Assembly (NCBI RefSeq): GCF_900107925.1 | Contig: NZ_FNUJ01000012.1 | Span: 186,001 to 250,000 of the forward strand | Direction of reading: 5' to 3' | Length of the DNA: 64,000 nt | Source of the DNA: Amycolatopsis pretoriensis | GTDB taxonomy: Bacteria > Actinomycetota > Actinomycetes > Mycobacteriales > Pseudonocardiaceae | Shown: positions 46,271 through 54,296 of the stretch, one piece after another | How positions within the stretch are numbered: position 1 is the first letter of the stretch | Layout: the number at the start of each line of letters is the position of its first letter | Program-made: the position numbers and the translations under genes | Notes under the pieces: model-generated | Database searches by the model: none | What the model saw: the letters and a program-made list of their open reading frames with translations, nothing else | Told to the model about the DNA's origin: nothing

Positions 46271-46776
46271 TGGGTGCTCCCCTCGGCCGGACCGGTCGCC
46301 GCGGCGGGTTCGCCGAGCAGTTGCCGGAGTGCGGTGAGACCGCGCGCGGTCTGCGATCGCACGGTGCCTTCGGAGATGCGCAGCACCTTCGCGACTTCAG
46401 TGCTCGTGAGGTCGCTGAAGTACCGCAGCACCAGGACCGCACGCTGCCGTGGCGGCACCTGCTGCAGGGCGGTGCGGACGTCGAGTGCGTCCGCGTGCTC
46501 CGCGCTCGCAGCCGGTGTGTCCGGTAGTTCGTGACGCAGCTCGGCGCGGCGATACGGGCGGCGGGACTTGTCGATCGCCAGCCGGGCGATGACCCGGCGG
46601 GCGTAGGCGTCGACGCCGTCGGTGTCGATGCGTTGCCAGCGGGTGTAGAGGCGTAGCAACGCCGTCTGCACGAGGTCTTCGGCCAGCGCCCAGTCGCCGC
46701 ACATCAGGAACGCTTCGCGCCGCCAGATGACGGCGCGGTCCTGTGCGACCTGGCTGAACTCCCATCGATCGGCCAC
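46267..46776 (-). CDS. ECF sigma factor, SigE-like family
   Basis: The 169-residue protein has sigma region 2 (AFLMCGDWALAEDLVQTALL, then RLYTRWQRID) and region 4 (VPPRQRAVLVLRYFSDLTST, then EVAKVLRISEGTVRSQ). It would direct RNA polymerase to a small regulon. GTG at 46776 is preceded by GAGGGG at 5-base spacing. The gene lies divergently from the VirB6-like gene inside the transfer module, so it may couple transfer or surface functions to an external signal sensed by its partner membrane protein. Confidence 0.85.
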   Translation of the reverse strand: MADRWEFSQVAQDRAVIWRREAFLMCGDWALAEDLVQTALLRLYTRWQRIDTDGVDAYARRVIARLAIDKSRRPYRRAELRHELPDTPAASAEHADALDVRTALQQVPPRQRAVLVLRYFSDLTSTEVAKVLRISEGTVRSQTARGLTALRQLLGEPAAATGPAEGSTQ

Positions 46777-46935
46777 GATCACCCCTCTCTCACCGGTACA
46801 TACGAGACCACACCGGCAGACCGTTGCATGATCGCCCCAACGAATCTCCGGAACGCTGCGCCACGCGCGCTGACCTGCATGAAACCGCCCCACAGGAGCC
46901 CTGTCTGAAGCACGACGGTGCGACGGGGAGGGTCG

Positions 46936-48945
46936 ATGAGGCTGGCATTGGCGCTGACGATCGCCATCTTGATCGCGCTGCTGAATCCCGTCGTGGCCAC
47001 AGCGCAGACCACAACGAACCCGTGCGAGCCGTACCCGACCTGCTTGTGGATCCCCGGAAACCAGCCGGTCCCGCCGACGCCGGACCCAGACGCGCCGCCA
47101 CTGCCGCTGCAGGACGACCCCGGACACCACGTACACCTCGGCGGGATCTTCAGCATCGACGACGGCTACGGCCGCGACCTCCACAACTACGACCTCTTCG
47201 CCAACCTACCCTCGCTGCTGGACAACCCGATGCCGGCAATCTGGCTGTGGCTGGGCAACATCGGCTTCGCCGTCGGCAAGTACGCGGTCGGGTTCTCGGT
47301 CTGGTTCACCGAATGGGCCGCCTCCACCCAGGTCTTCGACTGGATTAAAGCCCCGGCCCGCGACCTCGAAAGCATCTGGCAGACCTCCGTCATCGGTGAG
47401 CTGAAGCTCCGCGAGATCGCGATGCTCACTGCCACCTGCTACCTCGGGCTGCTGTTCGCCCGCGGCCTGACCACCCGGGCATGGCGGGAGACCGCGTCCA
47501 CCATCGCGGTCAACGTCCTCGCCATCGCGATCCTCACCCACCCCGTCGACTTCCTCATCGGCGACGACGGGGTGCTGTCGCTGTCCCGCGACCTGGGCGC
47601 CGACGTCTCGAGCGTGGTCATGGGCCAAGAGCCCGGCGGTACCGGAAACCCGGCGGCGCCGATCGGCCAGGCGTTCATCGACAACCTGCTCGTCACGCCC
47701 TGGGAGACGCTCAACTACGGCACGCCGATCAGCCGCGTCAAAGGCATCGCCGGTGCCTGTCAGTACTCGGTCAAGAAGGTCCTCGACGACGGGCCGTGGT
47801 CCAGCAAGGATGACAGCACCAAGGCCCGCGAACTCGACGGCTGCCCCGGCGACTACGGCAAGTACAACGAGGTCGCAGACGGCGACCGCGCCCTCGGCGC
47901 CTGGCTCTACGCCATCGCGATGCTCCTATTCGCGATCCTTGTGATCTGCCTCAACACCGTCCAAGTCCTCGCTCCGTACCTGCTGCTGTTCGAAGGGTTG
48001 CTGCTGGCGCTCGCGCTGGTGGCCGCGCTGGTGCCCTCGATGCAGCACCAGCTCGCCTACCGGGTCAGCTCCATCGCCGCCACCATCGCCAAGCTTCTGG
48101 CCGGTATGGCGTTCCTCGCCGTCATGACCGTGCTGCTGCGCACCCTCATGCTGGCCGACCTCGGCCCGCAGCTCGTTCGGTTCGCCGTCATCGACCTCGT
48201 CGTCTTCTCCGGCTTCGTCTTCCGCAAACGGCTCGCCGCGAACCTTCAGCGCGTCCGCGGCCAAGTCAGCTCGCGGCTGCAGCGCCTGGGCCGACCCCGA
48301 CGCGCTCCGAAGGCGCTGCCGACACCGATCGTCCCGGCCGGCCCGGATCGGGTGGCCAGGACCGTCAAGGCCGGGACGGCAGCGTTCGCGGAGACGGTGG
48401 CTCCGGTCGGACGGCTGAAGGAGCGCCTGGTCACCGCGGGCCGCACCGGTGGGAAGGTCGGTGGGACGGCGCTCAAGTACACCGTCGGGGCGCCGGTCTC
48501 GTGGCCGCAAGCCGCGCAACGCGCGCAGACGGCGCTCACCGCGAAGGGCGGCGTCGCCAAAGCCGCATTGGCCCGCCACGCTGCCGCCGCGAAGACGTAC
48601 ACGACCGCCTACGCCGGCAACCTCGGCACGGCGGCCGGCGCCATACCGGTGTGGCAGGCGGCGAGCACCGTGCTCACCGCACTTGGTGACCGACCGGACC
48701 GGCCGAAGCCGAGCCCCTCGACTTACCGGGAGCCCGAGCTCACCGGGGCGACGCCACTGGCAGCCGGCCGGACGCCGGAGTTCACCGGCACCGATCTCGC
48801 CGTTGCAGCACGTGGCCGCGGGTTTCTCCCGAAGCCATCGGCGCAGCCGCCAGAGTCGCCCCTGCCGCCGGCGATGCTGCCGACCCCCGTTCCGTGGGCG
48901 CAGCGGTTGCGGGATCGGCTCGGCACCTTCGCGGACCGGCGATGA
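46936..48945 (+). CDS. VirB6/TrbL-like polytopic membrane protein
   Basis: The 669-residue protein starts with a signal-like helix (ALALTIAILIALLNPVVATA), then a Pro-rich exported stretch. It has at least five more hydrophobic helices between residues ~100 and ~440 (for example AWLYAIAMLLFAILVICLNT and LLLFEGLLLALALVAALVPS). The C-terminal ~200 residues are basic and Ala/Pro-rich. This resembles the TrbL/VirB6 channel proteins of actinobacterial transfer clusters. GGGAGGG precedes the ATG at 46936. It overlaps the following lytic enzyme gene by 4 bases. Confidence 0.68.
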   Translation: MRLALALTIAILIALLNPVVATAQTTTNPCEPYPTCLWIPGNQPVPPTPDPDAPPLPLQDDPGHHVHLGGIFSIDDGYGRDLHNYDLFANLPSLLDNPMPAIWLWLGNIGFAVGKYAVGFSVWFTEWAASTQVFDWIKAPARDLESIWQTSVIGELKLREIAMLTATCYLGLLFARGLTTRAWRETASTIAVNVLAIAILTHPVDFLIGDDGVLSLSRDLGADVSSVVMGQEPGGTGNPAAPIGQAFIDNLLVTPWETLNYGTPISRVKGIAGACQYSVKKVLDDGPWSSKDDSTKARELDGCPGDYGKYNEVADGDRALGAWLYAIAMLLFAILVICLNTVQVLAPYLLLFEGLLLALALVAALVPSMQHQLAYRVSSIAATIAKLLAGMAFLAVMTVLLRTLMLADLGPQLVRFAVIDLVVFSGFVFRKRLAANLQRVRGQVSSRLQRLGRPRRAPKALPTPIVPAGPDRVARTVKAGTAAFAETVAPVGRLKERLVTAGRTGGKVGGTALKYTVGAPVSWPQAAQRAQTALTAKGGVAKAALARHAAAAKTYTTAYAGNLGTAAGAIPVWQAASTVLTALGDRPDRPKPSPSTYREPELTGATPLAAGRTPEFTGTDLAVAARGRGFLPKPSAQPPESPLPPAMLPTPVPWAQRLRDRLGTFADRR

Positions 48946-49934
48946 ACCCGCTGCTCGCCCTGCGCGCCGCCGAGATCGCGCGAGAGCAGGTCCGTGAACA
49001 TCCTGGGCGCTGGGGCTGCCTGGCCGTGGTGCTGCTTTTCGGGCCGCCCGCGATCTGCGTGCTGATCGTCGTCGTTCTGCTCACCACGCTCACCGGAGCC
49101 GGCGACACCAGCTCGGCGTCTGCTCCCGGCGACGGTGCGGTGGCCGACATCCCGCCCGACTACCTCGCCCTCTACCGCCAGGCCGCCCAGACCTGCCCCG
49201 GGCTCGACTGGTCGATCCTCGCCGCCATCGGCAAGATCGAAACCGACCACGGCCGCTCCACGCTGCCCGGCGTCCACAGCGGGGAGAACAGCGCCAAAGC
49301 CGGCGGCCCGATGCAGTTCCTGCAACCGACCTTCGACAGCGTCGTCGCCCGCCACCCGATCCCGCCCGGCGGCGCGCACCCGCCGTCGCGGTACAACCCG
49401 CACGACGCGATCTATGCCGCCGCGGCCTACCTCTGCGACTCCGGCGCCCGCGACGGCCGGGACCTGCACGCCGCGATCTTCGCTTATAACCACGCTGAGT
49501 GGTACGTCCGGAAGGTGCTCGACCAAGCGCAGCGCTACAGCTGCGGAGCAGTGCGGGCACCGAACAAGTCGGCTCAACTGGCGGTCTCTTTCGCGTGCGA
49601 CCAGCTCGGTTTGCCGTACGTCTGGGGTGGCAACGGTCCCTCCGGCGGTGACTCCGGCTTCGACTGCTCCGGCTTGACCAAAGCCGCGTTCGCCGCGATC
49701 GGGATCGATCTACCGCGGACCGCCCAAACCCAGTATGGAGCCGGGCCGCGAGTCCCGGCCGGAGATGTGAAGCCAGGCGATCTCGTGTTCTTCGGAACCG
49801 GACCCGCTCACGTCACTCACGTCGGGCTTGCCCTATCCTCCGCCAAGATGATCAACGCGCCCGACTTCGGCAAGCCGGTGCGCATCGACCCGCTCGGTCG
49901 CAATCTGGTCGGCGTCACGCGCCCAGCGGGCTGA
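48942..49934 (+). CDS. Transglycosylase-NlpC/P60 cell-wall hydrolase
   Basis: The 330-residue protein has one N-terminal transmembrane helix (LAVVLLFGPPAICVLIVVVL). A lytic transglycosylase domain has its catalytic Glu in LAAIGKIETDHG and later GPMQFLQPTF. An NlpC/P60 peptidase domain has Cys in FDCSGLTKAAF and His in PAHVTHVGLAL. The two-domain plan is the VirB1-like peptidoglycan hydrolase of Gram-positive conjugation systems, which opens the wall for the channel. It is the last gene of the transfer operon before the metabolic island. Confidence 0.87.
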   Translation: MNPLLALRAAEIAREQVREHPGRWGCLAVVLLFGPPAICVLIVVVLLTTLTGAGDTSSASAPGDGAVADIPPDYLALYRQAAQTCPGLDWSILAAIGKIETDHGRSTLPGVHSGENSAKAGGPMQFLQPTFDSVVARHPIPPGGAHPPSRYNPHDAIYAAAAYLCDSGARDGRDLHAAIFAYNHAEWYVRKVLDQAQRYSCGAVRAPNKSAQLAVSFACDQLGLPYVWGGNGPSGGDSGFDCSGLTKAAFAAIGIDLPRTAQTQYGAGPRVPAGDVKPGDLVFFGTGPAHVTHVGLALSSAKMINAPDFGKPVRIDPLGRNLVGVTRPAG

Positions 49935-50104
49935 GTGCGATTTGTTCAGTAACGAGGCTAGGTCTGAACTTGCCAGACTTCGGTGGCCTGAGCTCCCTCG
50001 TAAGCCGCTGTCTTCACGCGGGACGAACCCGAAGACGGCGACGCCGGCTGCCGCGAGTCCTTGCCGCGCAGCAGGACCTGTGCACGATAACGTCAGCACT
50101 CTGC

Positions 50105-50764
50105 TCAGACGCGGAGGGCCAGGATCGAGTCGAAAGAGTTCAAGGAATCAGGGCCAACGGGCGAATCTTCTCTCGCAATGTGTACCGGCCGTAGCCCTGC
50201 TCGGCGGGCGGCGGCAACTTCGGCGGTATCGTCGCTGAGGAATAGAATCTCGGATGGCGGCACCCCGAGCGATCCTGCGATGCGCAGGTACGAGCCGGCC
50301 TTCTTCTTCGGCCCGCCGTTCACAGTGTCGAAGTAGCCGCTGACGTGCCCGGTCAGGTCGCCGTGCTGGGTGTGGGCGAACCACGCCTGCTGGGCCGCGA
50401 CGGAGCCGGATGAGTAGATGTAGACCGGTTCGCCGTTCGTGCTCCACCGTCGGAAGGCCGGCGGGACGTCGTCGTAGACGTGGGCCGTCAGTTCTCCGCG
50501 TTCGTAACCTGCCGCCCAGATCATGCCCTGCAGGGTTTTCAACGGGGGCACCTTCTCGTCCGCGTCGTGCCAGGCGAGCAAGACTTGGGTCACCTCGTCC
50601 GCGCCGGCATCGGGGTCGCCCAGGTGTGCGCGGACCTCGGCCACCACTTCGTGCGCTTCGGGCAATCGGACCCACTGGGCGAGTCGTTGCCGCGCATAGG
50701 GGAACAGCTTTTCGCGGACGTGGGAGGCGCGGCTCGTCGTCCCTTCGATGTCGGCCAAGATCAC
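50105..50764 (-). CDS. mtnC: Enolase-phosphatase (methionine salvage)
   Basis: The 219-residue HAD enzyme converts 2,3-diketo-5-methylthiopentyl-1-phosphate to acireductone in methionine salvage. The MtnC signature ILADIEGTTS replaces the usual DxD with D-x-E (Asp5, Glu7). The later motifs are YIYSSGSVAAQQ and EILFLSDDTAEVAAARRAG. The GTG at 50764 overlaps the mtnD stop by 4 bases. It is the last gene of a seven-gene leftward operon. Finding it with mtnD and mtnA-mtnB in a metabolic cluster implies local recycling of methylthioadenosine. Confidence 0.92.
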   Translation of the reverse strand: MILADIEGTTSRASHVREKLFPYARQRLAQWVRLPEAHEVVAEVRAHLGDPDAGADEVTQVLLAWHDADEKVPPLKTLQGMIWAAGYERGELTAHVYDDVPPAFRRWSTNGEPVYIYSSGSVAAQQAWFAHTQHGDLTGHVSGYFDTVNGGPKKKAGSYLRIAGSLGVPPSEILFLSDDTAEVAAARRAGLRPVHIAREDSPVGPDSLNSFDSILALRV

Positions 50765-51333
50765 GGGATATCCAGCAGTTCGTCGAGCGAGGGCATGCGG
50801 CTGGCGATGTCGTCTCCGGTGAAGTTGCCGACCCAGCCCCCGGCGGTGCGGAAGAAGCGGATGGCGCTGAAGTTCGGGTTCTCGCCCATGTCGAACCAGT
50901 GCGGGATTCCGGCGGGCACGGCGAGCAGGTCGCCGGGGCCGCAGACCACGGCGTGGACTCGGTCGTCCAGGTGGAGGTAGAAGCAGCCGAATCCGTGTGC
51001 GAAGAACCGGACTTCGTCCTCGTCGTGGCTGTGCTCGGCGAGGAACTTCGCGCGGGCCTCGGCCGCCCGTTTCCGGGTTTCGGCGTCGCTGCCCGGCCGC
51101 AAGGACACGACGTCGACGACCTCGTATCCCGCTTCTCGCGTGAGCTGGCGGGCCGGTTGCTCGTACCGGGTGATGATGTCTACCTCGGAAGGCTCGCCCG
51201 GCAGCGGCACGGCGCGCCAAGTGGACAGCGTGATGTCGTGGGGTCGGAGGTGCTCGGCGATCGCGGCGCGATCGTGGGTGCTGAGCCGGACGTCGTTGCG
51301 GTCGGTGTCGGACATGACGTGCAGGAGGGTCAT
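50761..51333 (-). CDS. mtnD: Acireductone dioxygenase
   Basis: The 190-residue cupin oxidises acireductone to the 2-oxo acid precursor of methionine (Fe form), or off-pathway with Ni. The four metal ligands are intact with the exact family spacing: His101, His103 and Glu107 in EHSHDEDEVRF, and His145 in AGIPHWFDMG. Length and the C-terminal GWVGNFTGDDIA agree with the family. The ATG at 51333 is 7 bases after the mtnA-mtnB stop. An alternative internal ATG (51315) lacks a better ribosome site. Confidence 0.93.
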   Translation of the reverse strand: MTLLHVMSDTDRNDVRLSTHDRAAIAEHLRPHDITLSTWRAVPLPGEPSEVDIITRYEQPARQLTREAGYEVVDVVSLRPGSDAETRKRAAEARAKFLAEHSHDEDEVRFFAHGFGCFYLHLDDRVHAVVCGPGDLLAVPAGIPHWFDMGENPNFSAIRFFRTAGGWVGNFTGDDIASRMPSLDELLDIP

Positions 51334-51340
51334 CGTGGCC

Positions 51341-52915
51341 TCAGCTCCGCATGGTGGTCATGACCTGGAGGCGGCAGAGGCTCTCCAGGGCTTCGAGTCG
51401 GTTGCACGCGGTTTCGAGCGTCGGTCCCCAGGTGGTCACGCCGTGGTGGGCGATCAGCAAGGCCGGCGGGTCGGCCGTGACCCGGTCGGTGACGTCGCGC
51501 GCGATGTCGGGGACGTGCGGCCAGTTGCGGAAGAGCGGGACGTCCACACAGGTCGCGGGGACTCCCGCGGTCAGCCCCTTGATGATCTCGAAATCGGTGA
51601 AGCGTACCTGGGTGTCGCCGGCTTCCGCGGCCCGGGCCGCGATCGTGGTGGCGAACGGTGGGTGGGCGTGGACCACCGCACCGACGTCGGGGAACGCGGC
51701 GTACACCGCGGCGTGGATGGCGGTTTCGGCCGAGGGCTTCGGTCCTCGTCGGTGTGTGCCGGTGACCGCGTCGACGAGCACGAGGTCTTCCGGGCGAAGC
51801 GAGCCTTTGCTGCGGCCGCTGGCGGTGATGAGCGCGTGGTCGTCGGCGCGTACCGAAAGGTTGCCGGCGGTGCCGTCGAGCCAGCCGCGGCGGTAGAGGC
51901 CGGCGGCGACCCGGCACAGCTCCGTCGCGGGCCACGGCACCCACACGCGGGTTTCGGTGATCACCGCGGTGACCAGGTCCGCGGGTGTGACGTCGAACGC
52001 CGGGTTGCGCACCTCGGTGTCCCGGGGTGCCACGGGCTGCCCGGCGATGGTGGTCAGCTCGTCGGCCGGCCGTTCTTCGACGTGGACGTCGCCGGGCTCA
52101 ATGAGGTCCTGGTCGATGGTTTCTTCAGGCGCTGCCACGAGGAACGGGATGCCGTGCCGCTCCGCGGCGACGGCGAGGGCGTAGGTGCCGATCTTGTTGG
52201 CGACGTCGCCCGCGGCGGTGATCCGGTCCGCGCCGACGAGGACGAGGTCGACCTCGCCGCTTGCCATCAGCGCCGGACCGGCCGCGTCGACGCACAGCCG
52301 GTGCGGGATCCCGGCTCGGCGCAGCTCCCAGGTGGTCAACCGGGCGCCCTGCAGCAGGGGCCGGGTCTCCCCGACGAGTACGGTCTCGACGGCGCCGTGG
52401 CCGGCCAGACGCTTGATCACGGCCAGTGCGGTGCCTTGCCCGGTGGTCGCGAGCATGCCGGTGTTGCAGTGCGTGAGGATGCGCAGCGGCCGCCGTCGTA
52501 GCGTTGCCAGGATGTGGTGCGCGCCGCGCTCTCCGATCGCGTCGCACGTCCGGACGTCCGCAGCTTGCACCTCCTGCGCCGCGGCGAGAACTGCATCGGC
52601 TCCCTCGTGCAGGTGGCTGGTGGTGCGGTGCACCGCCCGGCGCAGCGCGATCGCGGTCGGCCTGGTCCGGATGAGCAGTTCGGCGTCGGTCCGGACGCGG
52701 GCGGTGTCGGCGCCGTGCTCGCGGGCCGAGAGCACGATGCCGAAGGCTGCCGCGACGCCGATGGCAGGTGCGCCGCGGATCGCGAGGCCGGCGATCGCTT
52801 CGGCGATCTGACCGGCGCTGGTCAGCCGCAAGGTGGTGTGCGCGTGGGGGAGACGCCGTTGGTCGAGCGCCAGCAGGGCGGTGCCGTCCCAGTGCAAAGC
52901 GGTTTCGGCGGTCAT
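51341..52915 (-). CDS. mtnA-mtnB: MtnA-MtnB fusion: methylthioribose-1-P isomerase / methylthioribulose-1-P dehydratase
   Basis: The 524-residue protein joins two consecutive methionine-salvage enzymes. Residues ~1-315 are MtnA: LAIRGAPAIGVAAAFG, Cys150 in LTHCNTG and Asp230 in LVGADRI, the catalytic pair with the family's 80-residue spacing, followed by GDVANKIGTY. Residues ~325-524 are MtnB, a class II aldolase-fold zinc enzyme: GWLDGTAGNLSVR, His416/His418 in VVHAHPP and the His pair in LIAHHGVTTWG. Direct channelling of the ribulose phosphate is plausible. The ATG overlaps the upstream methyltransferase-like gene by 4 bases. No stop or frameshift separates the two halves. Confidence 0.93.
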   Translation of the reverse strand: MTAETALHWDGTALLALDQRRLPHAHTTLRLTSAGQIAEAIAGLAIRGAPAIGVAAAFGIVLSAREHGADTARVRTDAELLIRTRPTAIALRRAVHRTTSHLHEGADAVLAAAQEVQAADVRTCDAIGERGAHHILATLRRRPLRILTHCNTGMLATTGQGTALAVIKRLAGHGAVETVLVGETRPLLQGARLTTWELRRAGIPHRLCVDAAGPALMASGEVDLVLVGADRITAAGDVANKIGTYALAVAAERHGIPFLVAAPEETIDQDLIEPGDVHVEERPADELTTIAGQPVAPRDTEVRNPAFDVTPADLVTAVITETRVWVPWPATELCRVAAGLYRRGWLDGTAGNLSVRADDHALITASGRSKGSLRPEDLVLVDAVTGTHRRGPKPSAETAIHAAVYAAFPDVGAVVHAHPPFATTIAARAAEAGDTQVRFTDFEIIKGLTAGVPATCVDVPLFRNWPHVPDIARDVTDRVTADPPALLIAHHGVTTWGPTLETACNRLEALESLCRLQVMTTMRS

Positions 52916-53568
52916 CGGCGGCTGCCCGTGTAGGCCCAGATCTCGGGGTAGTCGGTGTCCGAACTGGATATCCGGAGCAGGTTGTCCAGTTCCACGCCGG
53001 CGTCGGCGAAGGCGGTCCGGTAGAGCTCCTCGTGGAGCCCCAGGCGGTCCGGGTGCACCGCCGACATCCAGTTGGCACCGGCAACCAGGCCGCCGGGAAC
53101 GACCAGATCGGTCATCCACGTCACCCGCTCGCCGAAGTGCTGCTCGTCGCGGCAGAGGCCGAGGAGCCCGAACTGGGTGACCAGCTCCGATCGCGGCAGG
53201 TTGCCGGCGGCGCCGTCGAGGCAGTCCGCGACCCGGACATCGGACACGAGTGCGCACAGCGAGTTCCACTCGGCCGGGGTGCGACCTCCCAGCTGCAGGG
53301 CGGTTTCGTACGCTCCGCGGGGTTCGGTGCTGGTGGCGTTGAGCCGCAGCAGGTCGAGGCGGTCGGGGTCGACGTCGACGGCGGTCAGCCGGCCGGCGCG
53401 CAGGGCACAGGCCCACAGCAGTGACTCGGAACCGCAACCGAGGTCCAGCCAGGTGTCGATCGCCGGCACGGAACGGAGCATGGTGAGGATCTCCTCGGTG
53501 CCCATGCCATAGACGAACTGGCGTGCGTAGTAGGTGTCCCGGTACTCGTGGGCGTCCAGCGTGGTCAT
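52912..53568 (-). CDS. Class I SAM-dependent transferase, first
   Basis: The 218-residue protein has a clear SAM-binding motif I (DTWLDLGCGSESLLWACALR) followed by the acidic TAVDVDPDRLDLLRLN, and ends HEELYRTAFADAGVELDNLL. By fold it is a class I methyltransferase relative. Its setting, between SpeD and MTA-salvage enzymes, raises the possibility that it does not transfer methyl but an aminopropyl or 3-amino-3-carboxypropyl group, or cyclises SAM as known for azetidine-2-carboxylate synthases, releasing MTA. The sequence alone cannot decide. It overlaps genes on both sides by 4 bases. Confidence 0.78.
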   Translation of the reverse strand: MTTLDAHEYRDTYYARQFVYGMGTEEILTMLRSVPAIDTWLDLGCGSESLLWACALRAGRLTAVDVDPDRLDLLRLNATSTEPRGAYETALQLGGRTPAEWNSLCALVSDVRVADCLDGAAGNLPRSELVTQFGLLGLCRDEQHFGERVTWMTDLVVPGGLVAGANWMSAVHPDRLGLHEELYRTAFADAGVELDNLLRISSSDTDYPEIWAYTGSRR

Positions 53569-54296
53569 GCGGAAGCCTCCTTCCGGAGCGCTATTTCGGT
53601 CATGCTGCGGCAGTGACGTGTGGCAGTGAGCAGCTGCCAGGGCCCGTGCTCGAGCGCGCGGGCGGTGAGCAGCGACAGATGGACGGTGGAGCAGCCGAGG
53701 TCGGCGCCGTTGTGCAGGCGCCGGAGGTCGATGCGCAGTTCGTCGTGGTCTCGGTGCTGCCGGCGGAGGCGGGTGAGTGTTCCGCCGTGGCCGTCGGGTC
53801 TGCTCCAGTCGTGGAGCCACGTGTCGTGCGTCCCGGCGGCGTCGTAGCACGGTGCGCTGTCGAGCGTGCCGTCGTCGTGGCGCAGCAGGACGTGCGCGAT
53901 CAGCACGCCACCTGGTTGCAGCAGATTCATGAGGCCGTGCAGGGCGGCGTGCAGGCCGAGGGAGGCGGTCAGCTGGTTGAGGGCACCGTTCGGGCACACA
54001 ACCACCGGGAACCGCCGTGCCGGGGGATCGGTGCCGATCCGGTACGGGTGGGCCTCGCCGTGGAGACCGGCGGCGGCCAGGCTCTCTCGAGCGGCCGTGA
54101 CCATGGCGGCCTCGGCGTCGAACAACACGGCCACAGCTCCGAGACGCGCGTAGTCGGTGAGGTGGTGTCCGGCGCCGGAGGGGGCTTCGGCGACAACGGT
54201 GCCGGGGCGGACGTGAGCGTCGAGGACAGCGGGTGCGCGCAGTCCGCGGGTCTCGATCGCGTACAAGGCGGCGCGCTCGGCGTAGCCGGTGGTCAT
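53565..54296 (-). CDS. Class I SAM-dependent transferase-like, second
   Basis: The 243-residue protein has a degenerate SAM motif I (TVVAEAPSGAGHHLTDYA) followed by AVLFDAEAAMVTAARESL, and a motif IV-like VVVCPNGALNQL. The C-terminal half (HDTWLHDWSRPDGHGGTLTR) matches the usual methyltransferase pattern of a beta-sheet with substrate contacts. The Pro in motif I and the missing acidic-Gly-Cys-Gly make its methyltransferase activity less certain than for its neighbour. The ATG at 54296 overlaps the stop of the dehydrogenase gene. Confidence 0.7.
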   Translation of the reverse strand: MTTGYAERAALYAIETRGLRAPAVLDAHVRPGTVVAEAPSGAGHHLTDYARLGAVAVLFDAEAAMVTAARESLAAAGLHGEAHPYRIGTDPPARRFPVVVCPNGALNQLTASLGLHAALHGLMNLLQPGGVLIAHVLLRHDDGTLDSAPCYDAAGTHDTWLHDWSRPDGHGGTLTRLRRQHRDHDELRIDLRRLHNGADLGCSTVHLSLLTARALEHGPWQLLTATRHCRSMTEIALRKEASA

